This document shows positions 15,876 through 19,373 of a stretch of DNA of 19,373 nucleotides, in pieces. The stretch lies in NCBI GenBank assembly GCA_947166335.1, contig CAMVDS010000016.1, forward strand, positions 1 through 19,373. Reading direction: 5' to 3'. Both the position numbers and the translations under genes were made by a program. Below the pieces are notes generated by a model. It was given only the letters and a program-made list of their open reading frames with translations. It ran no database searches and was not told the origin of the DNA. The stretch is from an uncultured Mollicutes bacterium (GTDB taxonomy: Bacteria; Bacillota_I; Bacilli_A; Acholeplasmatales; JAEDCM01). The first letter of the stretch is position 1; each line of letters starts with the position of its first letter.

Positions 15876-15905
15876 TACTACTCAAAAAATTAATTTCAAG
15901 TAGTA
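15876..15905 (-). terminator. Attenuator-like hairpin between rpmH and rnpA
   Basis: Stem of 12 pairs (15876-15887 with 15894-15905; core TACTACT/AGTAGTA) and a 6-base loop, followed on the minus strand by TTTTTATTT. Two inner pairs are G·U only in minus-strand RNA, so it is built for leftward transcripts. Partial termination here would give more rpmH than rnpA-yidC message. Confidence 0.65.
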
Positions 15906-15923
15906 CAAGTATCTTATATAAAA

Positions 15924-16064
15924 TTAAGCAGATAAAACTTTTCTTCCTTTTGCTCTACGTCTTGCGATTACCTTACGGCCACCAACTGTAGACATTCTTT
16001 CTCTAAAACCATGAGCTTTTTGTCTTTTTCTCTTATTTGGTTGGAATGTTCTTTTCATTGCCAT
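15924..16064 (-). CDS. rpmH: 50S ribosomal protein L34
   Basis: A 46-residue, strongly basic ribosomal protein. The translation contains [20 protein letters not shown] followed by [18 protein letters not shown] and ends in KVLSA, the textbook L34 sequence. I start it at the ATG at 16062-16064 because AAGGTGG lies 9 bases upstream; this adds Met-Ala in front of the usual MKRTFQP start, whose ATG at 16056-16058 would be 15 bases from that site. First gene of the leftward operon, with a near-consensus promoter in front. It lies next to the origin as in almost all Firmicutes. Confidence 0.97.
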   Translation of the reverse strand: MAMKRTFQPNKRKRQKAHGFRERMSTVGGRKVIARRRAKGRKVLSA

Positions 16065-16105
16065 AATCAATTACCACCTTTCTTTTTTAGAAACCATGCT
16101 CTTTT

Positions 16106-16134
16106 ATTATAATTGTTATAAACAATAAAGTCAA
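16106..16134 (-). promoter_or_regulatory. Promoter of the rpmH operon
   Basis: Minus-strand TTGACT (16129-16134), 17-base spacer, perfect TATAAT (16106-16111): the best promoter in the window. The spacer holds the inverted repeat ATTGTT-ATA-AACAAT (16112-16126), a candidate operator, and a loose DnaA-box match TTATAAACA (16116-16124). Confidence 0.8.
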
Positions 16135-16344
16135 TAACAAATTTAAATTTTCTGTAAAAATGAGATTGTAAATAATACTATAATATATATAATATATTTA
16201 TGGCAACTTAGTTTTTAAAATCATTTGTAAAATTTTTGCAATGTTTCATAGCAATTTTATACACATTTATTAACTATTTATTAACAAAGTGAAGTTGTGA
16301 AAAGCAGTAAAAACGCTTTTATTTCCTATATTTTTGGCTTAAAG

Positions 16345-16353
16345 TTTTCCACA
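16345..16353 (+). other. DnaA box TTTTCCACA
   Basis: Nine-mer with one mismatch to the general TTATCCACA consensus and identical to the boxes at 16387 and 17938. Confidence 0.75.
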
Positions 16354-16386
16354 TTTTCTAAAAAAAAGATAAAAAATGTTTCACAG

Positions 16387-16395
16387 TTTTCCACA
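16387..16395 (+). other. DnaA box TTTTCCACA
   Basis: Second copy of the same 9-mer, 42 bases after the first and 5 bases before an inverted box. Confidence 0.75.
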
Positions 16396-16400
16396 TTTTT

Positions 16401-16409
16401 TGTTGATAA
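16401..16409 (-). other. DnaA box, inverted (TTATCAACA)
   Basis: One mismatch to TTATCCACA on the minus strand. It overlaps the probable -35 element of the dnaA promoter. Confidence 0.65.
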
Positions 16410-16431
16410 CTTTCCCTTTTTTTTATATATT
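16403..16431 (+). promoter_or_regulatory. Probable dnaA promoter
   Basis: TTGATA (16403-16408), 17-base spacer, TATATT (16426-16431). The -35 lies inside the inverted DnaA box, which suits autorepression by DnaA. An alternative extended -10, TGCTATTAT, lies at 16436-16444. Confidence 0.55.
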
Positions 16432-16483
16432 TTTATGCTATTATTTTAATTGCGTAGACTACAATATAGAGGGTGAATTTAAC

Positions 16484-17878
16484 ATGAAGATAGAAGAGTG
16501 TCAAGCTCTCTACGATAAGGTTATAAGTGACCTAAAAAAAGCACTAGATCAAGATTCATTTGAAGCTTTATCGCTAGAGGGTAAAAAAATATCCAAGTTT
16601 TTGAATGGATATATATACGTCGTTGCTGATGATGAGTATTCATTGTCAAGAATAAATAAATTTTATTTATCACTTATTAATGGGTTTATTAAAAACTACA
16701 CAAGCGATACAATTCTTTTCAAATTTTTAAGTAAAGATGAAATGCAAACTATAATTAACAGAGAGGAAGTTACTCCAGTTTCTATAGAAAAGAATTTAGA
16801 CGAAAAATATAGACCAGGAAATATTGATGCTACATATACTTTTACAAACTTCGTTGTTGGTAAAAGTAATAAATTTGCATATACTTATGCAATACAAACA
16901 GCTGAAAATCCTGGAAAGCATTTCAATCCACTTTATATTTTTGGTGGAGTTGGTATTGGTAAAACTCACTTAATGCAGGCTATTGGTAATTATATGTTGG
17001 ATCAAGATATTAATAAAAAAGTTTTGTATATTGAAGCTAAAGAATTTTGTGATGATTATATTCATGCTTGTAACCAATCTCAAAGTGAAAAACAAAAAAA
17101 GATTGATGAGTTCCATAATAGATATAGAGATATAGATGTACTATTAGTAGATGATATCCAAATTTTATGTGGAAAAGATAAAACACAAGAAGAATTCTTT
17201 ACATTATTTAATTTTTTAGTTGATAGAAACAAACAAATTGTTATAACATGTGATAGACCATCTGTTTCCTTAGATGGAATGGCAGATAGACTAAAGTCTA
17301 GATTTGATCAAGGATTAACTGTTGATATTTCTCAACCAGAGTTAGAACTTAGATTAGATATTTTAAAGAAAAAAATTAAGACATTATCTAATAAAAGTGA
17401 TGTTCCTGATGATGTATTAAATTATATTGCTTCTTCTTTCACTTCTAATATTAGAGAATTAGAGGGAGCACTTAAAAGAGTATTCTTTTACTCAGTATTT
17501 AATAACTCACCAATTACACTTGAATTAGCTAAAGAAGCATTAGCTACCTTAATTAAAGCACAAAAAAATGCTAATAAATATAGTACTAGTTCTCAAACAT
17601 ATGAAAATATACAAAGTGTTGTAAGTGCATATTATGGAATTACTGTAAGTGATTTAATTAGTAATAAACGTAGTGCTAAGATAGCTTTACCTAGACATAT
17701 ATCAATGTACTTGATTAAAGAACTATATGATTTACCATATAAAAAGATTGGTTCATTATTTGGTGGTAGAGATCATACTACTGTAATAAGTGCTTGTGAA
17801 AAGATTGAAAACGATCTAAAAACAAATAATGAATTACAAATGGCTGTGGATAATATTAAGAAAAAGTTGAATATTTAA
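16484..17878 (+). CDS. dnaA: Chromosomal replication initiator DnaA
   Basis: A 464-residue initiator that binds DnaA boxes at oriC, unwinds the origin and loads the helicase. Domain I is about 1-90, followed by a short linker; the AAA+ domain has Walker A GGVGIGKT (154-161) and Walker B VLLVDD (219-224); C-terminal domain IV carries the DNA-binding helix-turn-helix with the signature GGRDHTTV (427-434) after RHISMYLIKELYDLPYKKIG. I start it at ATG 16484 because GAGGGTGA is placed 7 bases upstream; an upstream in-frame ATG at 16376 would run through the promoter and a DnaA box and encodes implausible sequence. Probably self-regulated through the box that overlaps its promoter, and co-transcribed in part with dnaN. 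Confidence 0.98.
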   Translation: MKIEECQALYDKVISDLKKALDQDSFEALSLEGKKISKFLNGYIYVVADDEYSLSRINKFYLSLINGFIKNYTSDTILFKFLSKDEMQTIINREEVTPVSIEKNLDEKYRPGNIDATYTFTNFVVGKSNKFAYTYAIQTAENPGKHFNPLYIFGGVGIGKTHLMQAIGNYMLDQDINKKVLYIEAKEFCDDYIHACNQSQSEKQKKIDEFHNRYRDIDVLLVDDIQILCGKDKTQEEFFTLFNFLVDRNKQIVITCDRPSVSLDGMADRLKSRFDQGLTVDISQPELELRLDILKKKIKTLSNKSDVPDDVLNYIASSFTSNIRELEGALKRVFFYSVFNNSPITLELAKEALATLIKAQKNANKYSTSSQTYENIQSVVSAYYGITVSDLISNKRSAKIALPRHISMYLIKELYDLPYKKIGSLFGGRDHTTVISACEKIENDLKTNNELQMAVDNIKKKLNI

Positions 17879-17883
17879 TAACA

Positions 17884-17954
17884 TTTTCAACACATTTATG
17901 GTATAATAAATATGTGGTATTAAAACGTTATTTTAACTTTTCCACATATCAACA
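17884..17954 (+). other. DnaA box cluster between dnaA and dnaN (downstream origin part)
   Basis: TTTTCAACA (17884-17892), TTTTCCACA (17938-17946, same 9-mer as upstream of dnaA) and ATATCAACA (17946-17954, weak). Boxes on both sides of dnaA give the bipartite origin seen in Bacillus. Confidence 0.7.
17899..17907 (+). promoter_or_regulatory. Extended -10 promoter of dnaN
   Basis: TGGTATAAT (hexamer 17902-17907) lies about 80 bases before the dnaN start, between the DnaA boxes. No clear -35. Confidence 0.5.
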
Positions 17955-17984
17955 ATGATTAATAAAGATAGTGAGGATTTAATA

Positions 17985-19124
17985 ATGAATTTTAGAATTA
18001 ATTGCGATGAATTGCTAAACAAACTTAATATAATCCAAAAAGCTCTTCCATCAAAAACCAGCATGCCTGTATTAATGGGTATAAAGATAGATGTATTAAA
18101 AGATTGTATGTATTTAACTACATGTAATGGAGATATTACAATTCAATCTAAAATTTCTAATGAAAATATAGAAATAAATGAAACTGGAAGATGTTTGGTA
18201 CAAGGAAAGTTTTTAATAGACATAATAAGAAAGATAAATAGTAAGAAAGTTGAAATGTTTGTTTATGAAAATAAATTATTAATTATAAAATCTGAAAGAT
18301 CAGAATTTAAATTAAACATTATGACTTATGAAGATTACCCTGATATAAAATTTGTCAACGAAAAAAATAAATCTTTAGAACCAATTGAATTAGAATCATT
18401 TACTTTTAGAACAAGCGTTAAAGAAATTTTATTTGCTACTGCAGTAAATGAAAAAAGACCTATTCTAACAGGTGTATTATTTGAAAATAAAGATAATAAC
18501 TTATTAATGATAGCTACAGATAGTTATAGATTAAGTAAAAAAGAAATTAAATTAAATAATATAAATGATTTTAAAATGGTTATTCCATCTAAGTCTTTAA
18601 AAGAATTATTAAATATCTTAGAAGATTATGAAGGAAATGTTAAATGCTATATTGATAATAATAAAGTCTTATTTGAAATTAAAGAAACATATTTTGAAAC
18701 AAGATTATTAGAAGGAAATTATCCAGATACTTCTAGAATAGTTCCTAATGAGTTTAGTTTAATAACTAAATTTAATAGAGATGAAATAATGCAAGCTATC
18801 GATAGAGTATCTTTACTATCACCACAAGATAAAGAAAGAAATTATAGTATTGTTAAATTTAGTGTAACTAATAATAGAACAATAGAAATTTCTTCTTCTA
18901 ACCAAGAAATTGGTGATGCTATTGAAGAAATAATTCCAATTGATAATATTGAAGGTCCAGTTTTAAAAATTGGATTTAACTCAAAATATCTAACTGATGC
19001 AATTAGAAGTCTACCATCTAGTGATGTATCAATTAAATTTACAGGAGAAATTAAACCATTCGTTGTTTGTTCAGATGAATATCCTAATTTACTTCATGTA
19101 ATACTTCCAGTTAAATTAAATTAA
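17985..19124 (+). CDS. dnaN: DNA polymerase III beta subunit (sliding clamp)
   Basis: A 379-residue ring-forming clamp that tethers DNA polymerase III to DNA; length equals the family norm. Recognisable wording includes LNIIQKALPSKTSMPVLMGI (14-33), the EDYPDI stretch, GVLFE and TDSYRLSKKE in the second domain, and the C-terminal YPNLLHVILPVKLN. Start at ATG 17985 is supported by GAGGA 8 bases upstream; an earlier ATG at 17955 has no ribosome binding site and would add ten unrelated residues. Expression is likely both from the dnaA promoter and from the -10 element in the gap. A terminator follows directly at the stop codon. Confidence 0.98.
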   Translation: MNFRINCDELLNKLNIIQKALPSKTSMPVLMGIKIDVLKDCMYLTTCNGDITIQSKISNENIEINETGRCLVQGKFLIDIIRKINSKKVEMFVYENKLLIIKSERSEFKLNIMTYEDYPDIKFVNEKNKSLEPIELESFTFRTSVKEILFATAVNEKRPILTGVLFENKDNNLLMIATDSYRLSKKEIKLNNINDFKMVIPSKSLKELLNILEDYEGNVKCYIDNNKVLFEIKETYFETRLLEGNYPDTSRIVPNEFSLITKFNRDEIMQAIDRVSLLSPQDKERNYSIVKFSVTNNRTIEISSSNQEIGDAIEEIIPIDNIEGPVLKIGFNSKYLTDAIRSLPSSDVSIKFTGEIKPFVVCSDEYPNLLHVILPVKLN

Positions 19125-19149
19125 TACCAGTTTTTACTGGTATTTTTTT
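19123..19149 (+). terminator. Rho-independent terminator of dnaA-dnaN
   Basis: Perfect 9-bp stem AATACCAGT (19123-19131) / ACTGGTATT (19136-19144), TTTT loop, then a T-run; it overlaps the dnaN stop codon. Confidence 0.88.
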
Positions 19150-19150
19150 A

Positions 19151-19159
19151 TGTTATAAT
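19151..19159 (+). promoter_or_regulatory. Extended -10 promoter of yaaA
   Basis: TGTTATAAT (hexamer 19154-19159), immediately after the terminator; predicted RNA start about 10 bases before the ATG. Its position lets yaaA and probably recF be expressed independently of dnaA-dnaN. Confidence 0.55.
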
Positions 19160-19176
19160 ATTTATGGGTGATTTAT

Positions 19177-19365
19177 ATGGAAACAATTAATATTTACACT
19201 GAATATATTACACTAGGACAATTATTAAAAATAGCTGATTTTATTTCTTCTGGCGGTGAGGCTAAGATCTTTTTAAGCGAAAATTATGCTATTGTAAATG
19301 GTGAAAAAGAAAACCGTAGAGGAAGAAAATTATATAAGGATTTCAACTTCTTTAATAGGAAATGA
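19177..19365 (+). CDS. yaaA: S4-domain RNA-binding protein YaaA
   Basis: A 62-residue protein matching the small S4-domain protein (YaaA/RlbA) that lies between dnaN and recF in Firmicutes. ITLGQLLKIADFISSGGEAK, then the FLSE, IVNGE and NRRGRKLY segments, match the family closely. The ATG at 19177 has GGGTGAT 4 bases upstream; a GTG at 19168 is within that site and is rejected. The family is usually about 70 residues and ends in a glycine-containing beta strand; here the sequence after GRKLY (KDFNFFNRK) does not match and the stop comes early, so the C-terminal strand is missing or altered. It binds RNA, probably rRNA in ribosome assembly; this role is inferred from the family. Confidence 0.88.
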   Translation: METINIYTEYITLGQLLKIADFISSGGEAKIFLSENYAIVNGEKENRRGRKLYKDFNFFNRK

Positions 19366-19373
19366 TTTAGATT

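Larger units (their letters stand above)
16135..16483. other. oriC: Replication origin (oriC), upstream part
   Basis: Non-coding region between rpmH and dnaA. DnaA-box-like 9-mers: TTATACACA (16257-16265), TTATTAACA (16278-16286, weak), TTTTCCACA (16345-16353), TTTTCCACA (16387-16395) and, inverted, TGTTGATAA (16401-16409). The two identical boxes are 42 bases apart, close to four helical turns. After the last box come a short C-rich patch (TTTCCC) and a T/AT-rich run (16417-16447) that could be the unwinding element; a second very AT-rich patch lies at 16168-16200. Experimental limits are unknown. Confidence 0.85.

Noticed and set aside
16377..16384. Second parS site, TGTTTCAC in the origin
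   Set aside because: Only the left half matches; the other half reads AGTTTTCC, so no palindrome. A similar half-site occurs near 9255 in tldD.
16376..16483. N-terminal extension of dnaA from an upstream ATG
   Set aside because: It would run across a DnaA box and the promoter; the ATG at 16484 has a proper ribosome binding site and gives the normal protein.
1..19373. Recoded genetic code (TGA as Trp) as in Mycoplasma
   Set aside because: TGG codons encode the conserved Trp residues and TGA serves as the stop of rnpA and yaaA.
1..19373. CRISPR arrays, insertion sequences, prophage genes, tRNA or rRNA genes
   Set aside because: No regularly spaced repeats, transposase or integrase motifs, or cloverleaf sequences were seen on reading; the gaps between genes are short apart from the origin.

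Overview
The window is a very AT-rich bacterial chromosome segment centred on a replication origin. The order rpmH–rnpA–yidC–jag transcribed leftward and dnaA–dnaN–yaaA transcribed rightward is the conserved origin neighbourhood of Firmicutes and their wall-less relatives. Strong AGGAGGTGAT-type ribosome binding sites, lipobox lipoproteins and a standard genetic code (TGG codes for Trp; TGA ends rnpA and yaaA) point to a low-GC member of the Bacilli outside the TGA-recoded mycoplasmas, for example an RF39- or Erysipelotrichales-like gut lineage. That placement is an inference.

Layout. 1-2331: a leftward three-gene ABC transporter operon of the BcrA/LanF type. 2332-4490: an F420-ligase-family protein divergent from a LysR regulator. 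4499-6205: an S41-type surface lipoprotein. 6343-7135: a MntA/HepT-type toxin-antitoxin pair whose antitoxin carries its own helix-turn-helix domain. 7265-10605: a trmN6-like methyltransferase plus tldD/tldE operon. 10703-11488: a rightward YihY/BrkB membrane protein, convergent with asnS. 11520-16064: one long leftward operon rpmH–rnpA–yidC–jag–papain-like peptidase–asnS, tightly packed (ATGA and TAATG overlaps). 16065-16483: the origin, with DnaA boxes. 16484-19365: dnaA, dnaN and a short yaaA (S4 domain), with more DnaA boxes between dnaA and dnaN.

How it fits together. Nearly all genes point away from the origin and so run with the replication fork; only the LysR and YihY genes oppose it. 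The 9-mer TTTTCCACA occurs twice before dnaA and once between dnaA and dnaN, which suggests a bipartite origin and identifies the DnaA box of this organism. A full 16-bp parS sequence (TGTTCCACGTGAAACA) lies at 13439-13454 inside the coding sequence of the papain-like peptidase gene, about 3 kb from dnaA; it is the ParB/Spo0J loading site and the most notable hidden signal here. The rest is mostly housekeeping plus accessory modules (the toxin-antitoxin pair, the peptide-type ABC exporter and the LysR-controlled F420-ligase homologue).
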